A stretch of DNA of 64,000 bases from Oricola sp. (GCF_022763245.1 NZ_JALEGV010000037.1:1-64000), one strand, 5' to 3'; positions 47,091 through 55,752 are shown, counted from the stretch's first letter. Made by a program: numbers and translations. The notes: generated by a model from the sequence alone, not told the origin.

Positions 47091-48131
47091 CTATTTCGCG
47101 ATCGCGCGAGACCAGGCTTCGTTCCAGGCGGAACGCTTGGCCGCGATCTCGTTGGCGTCGAACGTCACCAGCTTGGCGACGTCCTCTTCGCCATAGACCA
47201 CCTGCGACGCCACCTCTTCGGACAGCTCCGCATTCTTGTTGGTCGGGGTGTAGCGCAGGGCCTCGGCCCAGCCCTTGGACGCTTCCGCCCGGATGGAGAA
47301 GTCGATGAACTTCAGGGCGAGGTCGCGCTTCTTGGTGCCCGCGACGAGGTTGACCGTGATCGGCGCCAGCACGCCGCCTTCATCCGGCTGAACGAACTTG
47401 ACCGGCAGGCCGGCCTTGGTCAGCGTGTAGGCGTAGTCCTGCGCATAGGGCGCGATCCTGGCGTTGCCCTGCGCGAAGTTCTGCTGGATTTCCGGCGACT
47501 TCGACACGACGGTCGAGGTCGGCAGGATGCCCTTCACGAAGTCCAGGCCCGGCTCGATGTCGTCGAGGCTGCCGCCGGCGACCTGGTTCAGCATCAGGAA
47601 GCCGAGCAGGCCGTAGGTGTTGCTGGCAGCGTCGGTGATCAGGACGTGGTCGGCATAGGCCTCGTCGGCGATGTCCTTCCAGGAGGTCGGCGCCTCGGAG
47701 ATCTCGTCGGTGTTGTAGAGAAGGCCGATGACCGCGGTTGAGTAGGTGGGGCCGATGCCCTTGTCGAGGCCGGCAACCGCGAAGGAATACATCTGGTCGT
47801 AGTTGGACAGTTCCGACGGCTCGATCGGCGACAGCAGGCCTTCGGCCGCGGCCGCATGCTCAAGTCCGCCGGAGAAGTGAACCACGTCGAATTGCGGGTT
47901 GTCCTTCTGGGCGCGGAGCTGCGCCAGCGTGTCGGCCGAATAGGCGGTCACCACCTCGACCTTGACGTTGTACATTTCCTCGAACGGCGTGATCACGAGA
48001 TCCCGGTGGGTCTGCTCGTAGCTGCCGCCGAAGGAGTTGATGGTCAGGGTTTCCTGCGCCGAGGCGCCATGCGCGAGCGCGGCGAGCGTGACCGCTCCGA
48101 TCGTGCTCATCAAAACGCTGGATCGTTTCAT
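47091..48131 (-). CDS. Periplasmic substrate-binding protein of the PotD-like ABC importer
   Basis: A 346-residue binding protein with a signal peptide (MKRSSVLMSTIGAVTLAALAHGASA). The mature part starts QETLTINSFGGSYEQTHRDLVITPFEE, typical of the spermidine/putrescine or iron-type extracellular family. ATG 48131 is chosen by signal-peptide position. It lies 84 bases above the first permease, a gap that could allow higher expression. The ligand is unknown; the DUF3830 neighbour suggests an amide or other unusual nitrogen compound. Confidence 0.92.
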   Translation of the reverse strand: MKRSSVLMSTIGAVTLAALAHGASAQETLTINSFGGSYEQTHRDLVITPFEEMYNVKVEVVTAYSADTLAQLRAQKDNPQFDVVHFSGGLEHAAAAEGLLSPIEPSELSNYDQMYSFAVAGLDKGIGPTYSTAVIGLLYNTDEISEAPTSWKDIADEAYADHVLITDAASNTYGLLGFLMLNQVAGGSLDDIEPGLDFVKGILPTSTVVSKSPEIQQNFAQGNARIAPYAQDYAYTLTKAGLPVKFVQPDEGGVLAPITVNLVAGTKKRDLALKFIDFSIRAEASKGWAEALRYTPTNKNAELSEEVASQVVYGEEDVAKLVTFDANEIAAKRSAWNEAWSRAIAK

Positions 48132-48168
48132 GCTTGTCGTCCTTCTCTGGATTGCGGTCGCGTTCGGG

Positions 48169-48648
48169 TTACGAAATACGGCCAATTTCTAGGGTCTTGA
48201 TGCCCTCAACGCGGGTCATCCCGCAAGCCTTGGCGAATTCCTCCAGGCCCTCGGTTATCTTTCCGAACATGTTGCACGGTGTCCATCCGAGCGGGCCGTT
48301 GATGCGCGCGCCGGGGGCGTAGAAAATGCCGATTTCCCACAATTCGTCCGGAAGGCCCTTCATGGCGTTCTTGCCCTGGTAGAACCACAGGCATTCGCCG
48401 GCTTCCGGATAGCAGGTCTGGTTTTCGGCCGGCACTGCGGTCGGATCGAAGGTCTGGGCTTCCGCCGGCAGGCCCATCATGATTTCGGGCCCGGCGAACA
48501 TCGCGTGGATCGCCGGCATGCGCACGGGCTTCTCCAGGGCTTCCCAGATGGTGCGACTGGTCTCAGGCGCACCGTCCTCATAGAGCGTGATGACGGCACG
48601 AGTGCCCGACTCGACGAATTCGGCATAGAGCTGCTTGGCTTGCGGCAT
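48169..48648 (-). CDS. DUF3830 family protein
   Basis: A 159-residue protein that I assign to DUF3830, a cyclophilin-like fold: VITLYEDGAPETSRTIWEAL, MPAIHAMFAGPEIMMGLP, and GEIGIFY-like WEIGIFYAPGARINGPLGWTPCNMFGKI. The family occurs beside ABC importers and amidases/hydantoinases and may process the imported substrate. It is 37 bases upstream of the binding protein and likely the first gene of that operon. ATG 48648 is chosen because homologous content starts near MPQAK; the frame to 48732 includes AT-rich promoter-like sequence. Confidence 0.8.
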   Translation of the reverse strand: MPQAKQLYAEFVESGTRAVITLYEDGAPETSRTIWEALEKPVRMPAIHAMFAGPEIMMGLPAEAQTFDPTAVPAENQTCYPEAGECLWFYQGKNAMKGLPDELWEIGIFYAPGARINGPLGWTPCNMFGKITEGLEEFAKACGMTRVEGIKTLEIGRIS

Positions 48649-48738
48649 GCGTGTTCTTGCGACCTCGAAACTGTGTTGGCTGGATGGGAAGAGTTGCACC
48701 GCCGTAATAAATTGTCTAATCAAAAAACCCATTTGATC

Positions 48739-48755
48739 GATAAAGAAAATTTATC
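48739..48755. promoter_or_regulatory. LysR-type operator at the start of the LysR gene
   Basis: GATAAA (48739-48744) and TTTATC (48750-48755) are exact arms around five bases and end one base before the LysR ATG. The arrangement fits a LysR autoregulatory box (T-N11-A). The AT-rich 107-bp divergent region also serves the DUF3830 operon. Confidence 0.5.
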
Positions 48756-49712
48756 ATGAAAGCTCCGGCGCAAACTCCTGTCGAGGCGGGTGGCCTGACC
48801 ATCAAGAACATGCGCACCTTCTTCTGGCTGGCGCGCCTGCGCAACTATCACGCCACCGCCAAGCAGCTCGGCGTGACCCAGCCGGCCGTGACGTCGCGCA
48901 TCGCCAGCCTCGAGGACGAACTCGGCGTGCGCCTGTTCTCGCGTGACCGCCAGGTGGTCACGCTGACACCGGAAGGCCAGGATGCGCTCAGGCTCTGCGA
49001 AGGCGTTCTCGAAAGGGTCGACGACATCGTGATGCGTTTCTCGGGCACCGCCGAACAGGCCGGCGTCGTCCGCATCGGCGTCGTCGACACCGTCGCGCGA
49101 ACCTGGCTGCCGGCCCTGCTCAACCGCGTGCAGGCGGAGTTCCCGAACATCGTTCTGGAGATCACCAACGAAAGCACCGTTGAACTGCATTCGATGCTGC
49201 GGTCCGGCGGCCTGTCGATGAGCATCACCATCGCGCCCTGTGACGAGGTCGATGTCGCCAACACCCAGATCGGTCGCTACGCGGTCGAATGGGTCGGCAG
49301 CGGCGAGCTCGTCGATGGCGACCGGGTCTATTCGGTGGAAGACCTGACGCGCCTGCCGCTGATCGGCTATCTCGCCAACAGTCCGCCGATGCAGCTCATG
49401 CAGCGATATTTCAAGGACGCGATTCCGCCGGGCGTCGTGCGCAACACGACCAACTCCATGTCCACCATGATCTGGCTGGCCGAGAACGGGCTCGGCATCG
49501 CGGCCATCCCGCCCCAGGCGATCCTGCAGCACCTGCGCGATCGCCGCCTGGTCATCATCAAGGCCGAACGCCGTTTCGATCCGATGCCCTTCTACCTGAA
49601 TTGCCGGGTCCGGCCCTATTCGCCGGTCGTGCAGACGGTGGAGGCGCTTGTCCGCCAGGAAGCGGCGCGCTTCGCCGCCACGCAGTCCGACGGGCAGGGC
49701 ACGTCGTCTTGA
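48756..49712 (+). CDS. LysR-family transcriptional regulator
   Basis: A 318-residue LysR regulator. The helix-turn-helix lies at residues about 18-50 (RLRNYHATAKQLGVTQPAVTSRIASLEDELGVRLF). The rest is a two-lobed effector domain with VVRIGVVDTVARTWLPALL and IWLAENGLGIAAIPPQAIL. It is divergent from the DUF3830-ABC operon and probably controls it in response to the imported compound. The N-terminal extension of about 15 residues is slightly longer than usual. Confidence 0.94.
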   Translation: MKAPAQTPVEAGGLTIKNMRTFFWLARLRNYHATAKQLGVTQPAVTSRIASLEDELGVRLFSRDRQVVTLTPEGQDALRLCEGVLERVDDIVMRFSGTAEQAGVVRIGVVDTVARTWLPALLNRVQAEFPNIVLEITNESTVELHSMLRSGGLSMSITIAPCDEVDVANTQIGRYAVEWVGSGELVDGDRVYSVEDLTRLPLIGYLANSPPMQLMQRYFKDAIPPGVVRNTTNSMSTMIWLAENGLGIAAIPPQAILQHLRDRRLVIIKAERRFDPMPFYLNCRVRPYSPVVQTVEALVRQEAARFAATQSDGQGTSS

Positions 49713-49818
49713 GGCGATCGCGGGCAGAACCGCATCGGGCTCGACCCCGTCACCGAAGCCCTTGGCCGGCGCGAAGGATCGACCTACGATCCGGCCGTCG
49801 AGAACACGGAGACGAGAA

Positions 49819-50988
49819 ATGGAACTCAGTGCGGCCAAGGCCTCGTGTCGCGCCCGGATGCGCCTGTGCGCGCTGATCGCCGCCTGTGTTGCGCTCCCTT
49901 TCGGGCCGGTGCAGGCCGAGCCGGACGGCACATTCGTTTCCGGCGCGCGCGCCGGTGTGGTCGCGGGCGGCCATCTGGTCACGGCGGAACCCGACGGAAG
50001 CGGGGAGTTTTCCTTGGTCGTGCGCGAAACGGCGACGGGTGCGGAAACCGATCGTCTCGCCGCGCCGTCGCCGGAGTTCGACGCCTGGCCCGTGCTCGAC
50101 GCGGTCGGCGACTGGATCACCTTCGGCGTGACGGATCCCGAAGTGCCCTGGCTGGAGGGCATGAGCCTCGATGGCGACGAGCGGCCGCGCGGCGGCGTTG
50201 CGCCATACCGCATCGGCCCCGACGGGCGCCTCGCGGCGCTGCCCCACCTTGCTCCGGACGATGGAGAGGGGTGCCTCTCGATGACCTTCGACACCGTCTC
50301 GACCCCGTCGGGCGCCCGGCTTGTGGCGCTCTGCCAGGAGGGCGGCGGTTCCGTGCTTCTTGTCGACGAGGGTGACGAGCGGGCGATGCGCCGCGTCGCC
50401 CGGATCGATCTTGCCGCCGAGACCCTGTTCGGCACTGTCGCCGTGCCCGACGAGGACGCGGATGCCTCGCCCGGGTCCGCCTATGTCGCGATCCGGGGCG
50501 CGGAAGGAGACGCCGCTGTCTGGAGCCTCGTCCAGGCGCGAGAGGGGCTCGACGCCCTGCCGATCATCACCGGAGACGACACGATACCGATCCGCGCCGT
50601 CGATGGCGGTGACGGTCCGGTGGACACGCTGATTCTGCCGGGCCATGGCGGTCTGGACGGCGCCTATGCTTTTGACCACGCGAGCGAAATCGCCTGGCGC
50701 TTCGCGCCGCCCGCCGATGGCTGGGCACCGCTTCTCGCCGCGGTGGACGATGCGGATGTCGTCATCGCATGGGCGCCGGAACCGCCCTCCGCGCCCTGGG
50801 TCGGGCAGATAGACGGCATGGCGCAGATTGCGTTCTACGCTGTCACGCCGCGTCCCGATCGGGGGCGCGAGACCTGGCTGGACCCGCGCAAGGTGTTGCA
50901 GATCGAGGCGCTCCGAAACCTGTGGCTCGGGCCGGACAGCCTCGTCGTCACGACGACGGACGGCGTGCGGCTGCTGCCCGTGGACTGA
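49819..50988 (+). CDS. Exported protein of unknown function
   Basis: A 389-residue protein with a signal peptide (about residues 1-33, RMRLCALIAACVALPFGPVQA). The mature part has repeated short strands and acidic turns (AVPDEDADASPGSAYVAIRG, SLVVTTTDGVRLLPVD) that look like a beta-propeller, though no clear repeat consensus is visible. I do not recognise the family. ATG 49819 follows GGAGA. It lies 106 bases after the LysR gene and 180 before the DUF4242 cassette, so it may be a single-gene unit. Confidence 0.75.
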   Translation: MELSAAKASCRARMRLCALIAACVALPFGPVQAEPDGTFVSGARAGVVAGGHLVTAEPDGSGEFSLVVRETATGAETDRLAAPSPEFDAWPVLDAVGDWITFGVTDPEVPWLEGMSLDGDERPRGGVAPYRIGPDGRLAALPHLAPDDGEGCLSMTFDTVSTPSGARLVALCQEGGGSVLLVDEGDERAMRRVARIDLAAETLFGTVAVPDEDADASPGSAYVAIRGAEGDAAVWSLVQAREGLDALPIITGDDTIPIRAVDGGDGPVDTLILPGHGGLDGAYAFDHASEIAWRFAPPADGWAPLLAAVDDADVVIAWAPEPPSAPWVGQIDGMAQIAFYAVTPRPDRGRETWLDPRKVLQIEALRNLWLGPDSLVVTTTDGVRLLPVD

Positions 50989-51095
50989 CCGCCCCTCAAC
51001 CCGCGAATTGCATGAAGAGCGGCCGCGCTTCCGGCCGCCGTGCTGTCCTGCAAATGGCGCAGCGCCACTCGTCCGCGGACGCGCAGTTTCCCTTG

Positions 51096-51111
51096 TGTAC
51101 CTCAAGGTACA
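51096..51111. promoter_or_regulatory. 16-bp palindrome, candidate Crp/Fnr operator of the peroxidase cassette
   Basis: TGTACCTCAAGGTACA has two perfect 7-bp arms around CA. Its centre is 66 bases before the DUF4242 ATG. If it acts at -41.5, initiation falls near 51145, and TAGGGT (51133-51138) then sits exactly in the -12 to -7 position. This fits class II activation by the Crp/Fnr protein encoded at the end of the operon. Confidence 0.6.
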
Positions 51112-51169
51112 GACCCGCCTTTGTGCGGCTCCTAGGGTGTCCTCGTCAGTTCAACAGAGGACACATCCC

Positions 51170-51475
51170 ATGGACAAGATGCGCATGTTCGTCGACACCC
51201 ACGACCAGGCGAAGGGAACCTTTCCCGAGGGCCTGAGCGAGGCGGAATTCAGCCAGTTCTTCGTCACCTTCGAGGAAGCCTGCCGGCAGGAAGGGGTGGT
51301 CATCCTGTCGGCCAATGTCGGCCTTGCCGAAGGCCGCGCCTTCTGCATGACGCTCGCACCCAGCGAGGACGCCGTCCGCCGCGCGCATGAGTGCGTGGGC
51401 CTGCCCTACGATTCCATCACCGAGGTGGAGACCGCGACGCCAGGCTCGCTCTTCTTCAGGCCGCAGGCCGCCTGA
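51170..51475 (+). CDS. DUF4242 (nickel-responsive-type ferredoxin-like) protein
   Basis: A 101-residue protein, MDKMRMFVDTHDQAKGTFPEGLSEAEF..., matching DUF4242, a ferredoxin-like-fold family that includes the nickel-binding SCO4226 of Streptomyces. His 11 and later Cys/His residues (AFCMTLAP, AHECVGLPYD) could bind metal. It is cytoplasmic and is the first gene of a four-gene unit. The next start is 35 bases downstream. Confidence 0.8.
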   Translation: MDKMRMFVDTHDQAKGTFPEGLSEAEFSQFFVTFEEACRQEGVVILSANVGLAEGRAFCMTLAPSEDAVRRAHECVGLPYDSITEVETATPGSLFFRPQAA

Positions 51476-51510
51476 CCCTTCCGGACACTCCAGACAAACA
51501 GGACAAACCC

Positions 51511-52041
51511 ATGAAAACCGCTTTCGCGCGCACTGCGCTTGCCGCCTTGACCGTCGCCGCCATGTCGTCCGGCGCGGCCGTCGCCGGCGATCTCAGCGAC
51601 GCCAACATCCTCGCGATCTTCGACCAGGCCAACATGGCCGACATCCAGACCGCGCGCCTCGGCTACAAGAAGGGGCAGTCGCCGCAGGTGCGGGACCTCG
51701 CGATGATGGTCATGACGGATCACGAAGCCGTCCAGCAGATGGGACGCGATCTCGGGTCGAGCCTCGGCTTGGTCGAGGAGCCGATCGACAACGACACGGC
51801 GCTTGCCGCCCACGCCAAGGCCTATGACGCGCTGCAGGCCCTGTCGGGCGACGCCTTCGACACGGCCTATCTGAAGCACGAGATCGCCTTCCACACCGCC
51901 GTCATCGACGCGATCAACGCGGTGCTGCTGCCCTCCGTCGAGGCGCCCGAGCTCCGCGAACTTGTCGTCACGGTGCTGCCCGGCTTCGAGCACCATCTGG
52001 CCGAAACGAAGCGCGTCGCCGCCGAACTCGGCGTCGAATAG
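51511..52041 (+). CDS. Exported DUF4142 (ferritin-like) protein
   Basis: A 176-residue protein with a signal peptide (MKTAFARTALAALTVAAMSSGAAVA). The mature part is a four-helix DUF4142 bundle: SDANILAIFDQANMADIQTARLG, VMTDHEAVQQM, FDTAYLKHEIAFHTAVIDAIN and FEHHLAETKRVAAEL. His residues spaced along the helices are typical, and the family has a ferritin-like fold, but metal binding is unproven here. It probably acts in the periplasm beside the di-heme enzyme. Confidence 0.88.
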   Translation: MKTAFARTALAALTVAAMSSGAAVAGDLSDANILAIFDQANMADIQTARLGYKKGQSPQVRDLAMMVMTDHEAVQQMGRDLGSSLGLVEEPIDNDTALAAHAKAYDALQALSGDAFDTAYLKHEIAFHTAVIDAINAVLLPSVEAPELRELVVTVLPGFEHHLAETKRVAAELGVE

Positions 52042-52067
52042 GCGCACGATCTGCGAGGAGCCGTCCC

Positions 52068-53435
52068 ATGAATGGCAGCGCAATCCCTGTCGTGGCCTAT
52101 GGCGCGCTCTTTCTCCTCGGCGGCCTCCTCGCGCTCGCCCTCATCGTGCGCGGCGACCTCGTTCCCGACCGCGTCGCCGGCGGAGGCGGGCGGTTGATGC
52201 TCGGCGCGGCGCTTGGCTTCGGACTGGTCTCGATCGCGGTCAAGCTGGCCGTGATCGTCGTCCTGGCGACGTTCCCGCGCCAATTCATCGACGGGCAATT
52301 GCCGACCGCCGGGGAGCGCCTGGAACGCGCCGCCCGGCAACACGCGCGATCAGCCTCGCCGCTGATTGTCGCGGCGGCGAAACCGGTGCCTGAAGCGCGC
52401 AAATGGTATCCGTTGCCGGCAACCGCGCCCGCACCGCCGGACAATCCGTCGATGCCGGCGAGGGTTGCCCTCGGTCGGCGCCTGTTCCACGACGCCAATC
52501 TCTCCGCCGATCGCACCGTCTCCTGCGCGTCCTGCCATGACGTGACCGCAGGCGCGGGCGGCGACGGCCGGCCGGTCGCGCTGGGCGTCGGCGGGCAGGC
52601 CGGAACCCGCAATGCGCCGACGGTCTACAACGCGGCGTTCCAGGCGCGCCTCTTCTGGGACGGCCGGGCCGGCTCGCTGGAAGAGCAGGCAAGCGGCCCG
52701 CTTCTCAACCCTGTCGAAATGGGCATGGCGTCGCCGGCCGACATCGAGGCGCGGGTGCGCGAGGACGAGGCCTACCGCCCCCTGTTCGACGCCGCCTTCG
52801 AGGCGGGCGCGCCCGTCACCATCGACGGGATCGTCAAGGCGATCGCAGCCTATGAGCGCACGCTGGTCTCCAACGACGCCCCCTATGACCGCTTCGTGGC
52901 CGGCGACGAGGACGCGCTGACATTCGCCCAGAAGCGAGGCATGGCGCTGTTCCTGTCGCTCGGCTGCAGGCAATGCCACGCCGGTCCGAATTTCAGCGGC
53001 GCGAGCCTTGTCGGCCCGAAGGCGGTTTACCGACCCTTCAGTGTCTCCCGCTCGCCGCGCGCCATCGCGTTCGGTCTGGGCGACGACAAGGGGAGGGCCG
53101 GCGCAGACGCGGCCTCCGGCGTGTGGCGGGTGCCGTCGCTGCGCAATGTCGCCCTGACTGCTCCCTATTTCCACAATGGCGCGGTGGACGATCTGGCCGG
53201 GGCCGTCCGCATCATGGCCGCGACGCAGTTGAACGCGCTTGTCGGCGAGGCAGGCGAGCCGCCGGAGATGGAACTGCGCTGGTCGGCGGCGACCCGGACG
53301 CTTGAGACGATCGAGCGCACACGCGTCACCGATCGCGACGTCGCCGACCTCGTCGCTTTCCTCGAAGCGCTCAGCGGCGATAGACTGGCCTCCCGCATGG
53401 GGGCGGACGGACAGGCCTATGGCGCAATCAAGTGA
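52068..53435 (+). CDS. Membrane-anchored di-heme cytochrome c peroxidase (MauG/CcpA family)
   Basis: A 455-residue protein. Two hydrophobic segments near residues 8-28 and 45-68 anchor it. The periplasmic part carries two c-type heme sites, CASCHD near residue 151 and CRQCHA near 300, with PTVYNAAFQARLFWDGRAGSLEEQA between them. This is the bacterial cytochrome c peroxidase/MauG layout, which reduces hydrogen peroxide or oxidises a protein substrate. The N-terminal membrane pair is unusual for the family. It overlaps the next gene by 17 bases. Confidence 0.92.
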   Translation: MNGSAIPVVAYGALFLLGGLLALALIVRGDLVPDRVAGGGGRLMLGAALGFGLVSIAVKLAVIVVLATFPRQFIDGQLPTAGERLERAARQHARSASPLIVAAAKPVPEARKWYPLPATAPAPPDNPSMPARVALGRRLFHDANLSADRTVSCASCHDVTAGAGGDGRPVALGVGGQAGTRNAPTVYNAAFQARLFWDGRAGSLEEQASGPLLNPVEMGMASPADIEARVREDEAYRPLFDAAFEAGAPVTIDGIVKAIAAYERTLVSNDAPYDRFVAGDEDALTFAQKRGMALFLSLGCRQCHAGPNFSGASLVGPKAVYRPFSVSRSPRAIAFGLGDDKGRAGADAASGVWRVPSLRNVALTAPYFHNGAVDDLAGAVRIMAATQLNALVGEAGEPPEMELRWSAATRTLETIERTRVTDRDVADLVAFLEALSGDRLASRMGADGQAYGAIK

Positions 53436-54078
53436 TCCTTTTTCAAGACTGTCCGACGGCGGACGGCAGGCGGTGGCGCGCGGCGCGCGCAGCCGCGTCT
53501 TCGCGCGCGGCGCCGCCGTGATCGAAAAGGGCGATCCCGTCTCTGGCGCCTATGTCGTCACGCGCGGCAAGCTGCGCGTCTACACCATGACGCCGAGCGG
53601 CAAGGAGGCGACGCTCTACGAGATCGGCCCCGGCGAAACCTGCGTGCTGGCCATCAACGCGCTGTTCAATGACCTGCTCTATCCCGCCTGGGTGGAGGCC
53701 GAAGCGGAAACGGATGTCGCCGTGGTGCCTGGTGCGCTCTACCGCGCCCTCTTCGAGCGCGAGCCCGCCATCCAGCAGCTCACGGTTCACGCCCTGTCGA
53801 GCGTCGTGCTGCGCCTGATGACGGAACTGGAGGAGGTCCACTCCCACCGCGTCGATCAGCGGCTCGCCTCGTTTCTTCTCAATCAGGCGTCGTCGGAGGG
53901 TGTCGTGCGCAAGACCCAGCAGGAGATCGCCTCGCATATCGGCACGACGCGCGAGGTCGTCGCCAAGGCGGTCGGGGAGTTCGTGTCGAGACGCTGGATC
54001 GAAAGCGGCCGTGGCCGGGTGAAGCTCCTGCAGCCGCGCATGCTGGCCGCGCTCGTCAAGCGCAACGAATTGTCGTGA
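53419..54078 (+). CDS. Crp/Fnr-family transcriptional regulator
   Basis: A 219-residue regulator with a cyclic-nucleotide-binding-type beta barrel (RVFARGAAVIEKGDPVSGAYVVTRGKLRVYTM). A long helix follows, then a C-terminal winged helix (TQQEIASHIGTTREVVAKAVGEF). The FNR Fe-S cysteine cluster is absent; the only Cys is in GPGETCVLAINALF, so sensing may rest on that single thiol or a small ligand. It overlaps the peroxidase gene and is translationally coupled. The palindrome upstream of DUF4242 is its likely site. Confidence 0.92.
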   Translation: MAQSSDPFSRLSDGGRQAVARGARSRVFARGAAVIEKGDPVSGAYVVTRGKLRVYTMTPSGKEATLYEIGPGETCVLAINALFNDLLYPAWVEAEAETDVAVVPGALYRALFEREPAIQQLTVHALSSVVLRLMTELEEVHSHRVDQRLASFLLNQASSEGVVRKTQQEIASHIGTTREVVAKAVGEFVSRRWIESGRGRVKLLQPRMLAALVKRNELS

Positions 54079-54117
54079 TGTTGCGGGGCAGCACCAGGCC
54101 GCCCCGAAACGATGGCC

Positions 54118-55071
54118 TCAGTCCTTGAGCGTCGCCCCGCCGGCATCCGTCAGCAGGAAGGCCTCGCCGCACTGGCGCGACAGGTTGCGCACCTTCAGGA
54201 TGTAGCTCTGCCGCTCGGTCACCGAGATGACGCCGCGCGCATCCAGAAGGTTGAAGACGTGCGACGCCTTGATGCACTGGTCATAGGCGGGCAGCACGCA
54301 TTTGTGCAGCGTCTCGCCGGCATCCGCGTCGGGCGTTCCGGCCGCGAGCAGCGCCGCGCATTCCTTCTCGGCGTCCTTGAAATGCTGCTGGAGCATCGCG
54401 GTGTCGGCATATTCGAAATTGTGCCGCGAATATTCCTGCTCGGCCTGCAGGAAGACGTCGCCATAGGTGATGCGGTCTTCGCCGTCGAGGCCGTTGAAAT
54501 TGATGTCCTTGAAGTTGTCGACGCCCTGCACATACATCGCGATGCGCTCCAGCCCGTAGGTCAGTTCGCCGGAAACGGGCGCGCATTCGATGCCGCAGAC
54601 CTGCTGGAAATAGGTGAACTGCGACACTTCCATGCCGTCGCACCAGCACTCCCAGCCGAGACCCCATGCGCCGAGCGTCGGGCTTTCCCAGTCGTCCTCC
54701 ACGAAGCGGATGTCGTGCAGCAGCGGGTCGATGCCGATCGCCTTCAGCGAGCCGAGATAGAGCTCCTGCAGGTCGGGCGGCGAGGGCTTCAGGATCACCT
54801 GGAACTGGTAATAGTGCTGATAGCGGTTCGGGTTCTCGCCGTAGCGGCCGTCCTTCGGCCGCCGCGACGGCTGCACATAGGCGGCCTTCCAGGGCCGCGG
54901 TCCGAGCGATCGCAACGTCGTCGCCGGATGGAAGGTGCCGGCGCCGACCTCCATGTCGTAGGGCTGCAGCACCACGCAACCCTGCGCGGCCCAGTATTTC
55001 TGCAGGGTCAGGATGAGGCCCTGGAAGGAACGGGTCGGGTCGAGCGGATCGATTGTGGCGTGCGCGGTCAT
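54118..55071 (-). CDS. glyQ: Glycyl-tRNA synthetase alpha subunit
   Basis: A 317-residue alpha subunit that holds the aminoacylation site. It has [43 protein letters not shown], then [30 protein letters not shown] and [19 protein letters not shown], all family landmarks. ATG 55071 ([10 protein letters not shown]) is chosen; the open frame to 55125 has no ribosome site. Partner glyS lies 13.9 kb downstream on the same strand. Confidence 0.97.
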   Translation of the reverse strand: MTAHATIDPLDPTRSFQGLILTLQKYWAAQGCVVLQPYDMEVGAGTFHPATTLRSLGPRPWKAAYVQPSRRPKDGRYGENPNRYQHYYQFQVILKPSPPDLQELYLGSLKAIGIDPLLHDIRFVEDDWESPTLGAWGLGWECWCDGMEVSQFTYFQQVCGIECAPVSGELTYGLERIAMYVQGVDNFKDINFNGLDGEDRITYGDVFLQAEQEYSRHNFEYADTAMLQQHFKDAEKECAALLAAGTPDADAGETLHKCVLPAYDQCIKASHVFNLLDARGVISVTERQSYILKVRNLSRQCGEAFLLTDAGGATLKD

Positions 55072-55296
55072 GGCAATGAAACGGTTCGAAAACGGGGTTG
55101 CGGAGGGTCGGCGTTTCCGTGGCATGGCGCCGCGGATCGGTCAAGAGCGGCGAGGGCCCCGCACTGTGTCGGATGGCACTGAGGGGCCGCGCGATCGGGC
55201 GCAGGTTCGAGCCAGATTTCCGGCGGCTCCGAACCCTCGCTGAGATGGAAACGCCGGAAGTTCGGGGGGCAAAACCCGAACCGAAAGGAAAATGCC

Positions 55297-55704
55297 ATGA
55301 AATACGCATTCACCAACCGAAAGATCCTCGGCGCAATGCTTCTCGTTCCGGCCCTCGCGCTGTCCGTCGTCACGATGGAAGGTGTCAGCGACCTGTCGGA
55401 CGCCAAGGCCCAGCAGCTCTCGCGGTCTCCCAACAGTGTCGATCGCGGGCCCAATGGCGACAACAGCGACGGCCGGAACCCGGGCCGCACGCCGCGTCCT
55501 TGCCCACCCGGAACGGCAACCCTTGCAGCCATCGACTGCACGCCGTGGACGCCGCCGACCCACCTGGCTTCCTCGAAGGAGGACTGCTCCTGCCATGTCA
55601 CCTACAAGACGGTGAACGGCCGCCGGATCGCGACCAAGGACTGCTATGTCCTGCTGCCCGACAACACGGTGCATTACTGCCAGAACCCGCATCTGGTGCC
55701 CTGA
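55297..55704 (+). CDS. Exported Cys-rich protein of unknown function
   Basis: A 135-residue protein with an N-terminal signal segment (RKILGAMLLVPALALSVVTM) followed by a disordered Asn/Gly/Arg-rich region. A compact Cys-containing C-terminal half follows, with PRPCPPGT, IDCTPW, EDCSCH, KDCYVL and HYCQNP: six Cys, possibly three disulfides. I do not recognise it. A strong terminator follows, so it is monocistronic. It is transcribed divergently from glyQ. Confidence 0.75.
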   Translation: MKYAFTNRKILGAMLLVPALALSVVTMEGVSDLSDAKAQQLSRSPNSVDRGPNGDNSDGRNPGRTPRPCPPGTATLAAIDCTPWTPPTHLASSKEDCSCHVTYKTVNGRRIATKDCYVLLPDNTVHYCQNPHLVP

Positions 55705-55725
55705 TCCAGGGCGCAGCACTCACGG

Positions 55726-55752
55726 AAGGGCGGTCTTCGGGCCGCCCTTTTC
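55726..55752 (+). terminator. Rho-independent terminator
   Basis: AAGGGCGG (55726-55733) pairs with CCGCCCTT (55742-55749) over an eight-base loop, followed by TT and further Ts. It ends the Cys-rich protein's transcript and lies before the TetR promoter. Confidence 0.85.

Noticed and set aside
46144-47196. 350-codon plus-strand open frame and similar frames over the ABC operon
   Set aside because: These are His/Glu/Arg-rich shadows antisense to the two permease genes.
51096-51111. Possible SoxR-type (MerR) site because of the CCTCAAG core
   Set aside because: The spacing and symmetry are not the 18-19 bp SoxR form, and no MerR regulator is adjacent. The encoded Crp/Fnr protein is a simpler candidate.
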